From GYS-P2D sp964522505 (GTDB lineage: Bacteria; Bacteroidota; Bacteroidia; Chitinophagales; Saprospiraceae): a stretch of DNA of 64,000 bases. Both the position numbers and the translations under genes were made by a program. The notes beneath the pieces were generated by a model. The model was given only the letters and a program-made list of their open reading frames with translations. It searched no databases and was not told where the DNA came from. Of the stretch, positions 63,685 to 64,000 are shown in pieces; position 1 is the stretch's first letter; the number at the start of each line of letters is the position of its first letter. Location of the stretch: contig CAZFWJ010000001.1 of assembly GCA_964522505.1 (NCBI GenBank), forward strand, positions 62,001-126,000. Reading direction: 5' to 3'.

Positions 63685-64000
63685 CTATAAAACCATTTCC
63701 CACCAAGCTTGAGCAAAGTCCTTATCTAATTGGGTCTTTTTAGATGTAAGAGACGTTAATAACTCTGATTGGCGTGGAGACAAGTACTGGTTGGGGTTTT
63801 GTTTGCTTCCGATTGCACTATTGATTTTTGTTTGCTGTATATCCGTTAGCGGGATATACTGGTAATCGGTATGTCTCAAGTAATATTTGTCTTGACTGTC
63901 CTTTCTGTACTTCCCTTCTTTCTTGGTAGGAATAGCCGTATTCACTACTTGATCTGTATAGATTGCATCGGCACAACTTACTTTAGAAGCCTGCTCACCG
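63685..64000 (-). CDS. Unknown protein, C-terminal fragment
   Basis: The frame is open through the right edge of the window, so this is the 3' end of a longer gene. The visible 104 residues are hydrophilic and rich in Gln, Lys, Tyr and Thr, with segments such as KYYLRHTDYQYIPLTDIQQ and SPRQSELLTSLTSKKTQLD, and end in a tryptophan-rich FAQAWWEMVL. A GTG at 63945 could start a short protein, but the open frame upstream makes that unlikely. I do not recognise the family. Its stop lies 40 bases from the parS pair. Confidence 0.6.
   Translation of the reverse strand, partial: GEQASKVSCADAIYTDQVVNTAIPTKKEGKYRKDSQDKYYLRHTDYQYIPLTDIQQTKINSAIGSKQNPNQYLSPRQSELLTSLTSKKTQLDKDFAQAWWEMVL

Noticed and set aside
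1..64000. tRNA, rRNA and CRISPR arrays
   Set aside because: Gaps between genes were scanned by eye for cloverleaf-like and regularly spaced repeats; nothing convincing was found.

Overview
The window is a 64 kb stretch of chromosome from a member of the Bacteroidota, most likely a free-living, possibly marine, Saprospiria- or Cytophagia-like organism. Pointers are two components of the type IX secretion system (a PorE-like lipoprotein and a PorU2-like C25 peptidase), -7 promoter boxes of the form TAnnTTTG, little sign of Shine-Dalgarno sequences, a mevalonate pathway (class II HMG-CoA reductase, type 2 IPP isomerase, GYDIA-type GHMP kinase), and typical Bacteroidota proteins (Nfu_N-NifU, S74-type tail-fibre-like surface protein). 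No rRNA, tRNA, CRISPR array or insertion sequence was recognised.

Region 1 (1-14304, + strand): the 3' end of metH, then a compact exopolysaccharide locus: Wzz-like chain-length protein, DUF2061 protein, cysC-cysD-cysN (synthesis of PAPS), two different sulfotransferases, Wzx-like flippase, Wzy-like polymerase, four glycosyltransferases and a mannose-1-phosphate guanylyltransferase. Read together these suggest a sulfated, mannose-derived surface polysaccharide with its own sulfate-activation supply. Region 2 (14270-21829, - strand): tlpA-like, rmlA, a hypothetical protein, rlmD, the PorE-like lipoprotein, a TPR protein and a PqiA-domain membrane protein. Region 3 (21944-36746): a SIMPL protein, the GYDIA GHMP kinase, more glycosyltransferases on both strands, a GyrI-like protein, the very large PorU2-like protein (-), then glycosyltransferase-rsmG-mscS and nfu (+). 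Region 4 (36842-45037): an outer-membrane barrel, fni-HMGR (-), a TPR protein, xylA, an SGNH hydrolase and a repeat-rich tail-fibre-like protein flanked by a direct repeat. Region 5 (45559-48816): rplM-rpsI-rpsB-tsf and pyrH.

Region 6 (48813-53966, - strand): DinB-like, comFC-like, TM2/SHOCT protein, GAF-PP2C phosphatase, DppC-type permease, MazG-like, dtd. Then comes a 480-base AT-rich gap (53967-54448) with a perfect DnaA box and several near matches. Transcription diverges there, and two parS-like palindromes lie about 9 kb to the right, so this gap is a good candidate for the chromosomal origin. Region 7 (54449-64000): heme A synthase, an alpha/beta hydrolase, a Pycsar-effector-like membrane protein, a 1239-residue metallophosphoesterase/kinase-like/Omp85-barrel fusion, an M1 peptidase (-), the parS pair and the 3' end of an unknown gene.

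Functions come from motif and family recognition by eye. No database search, skew calculation or structure prediction was run.
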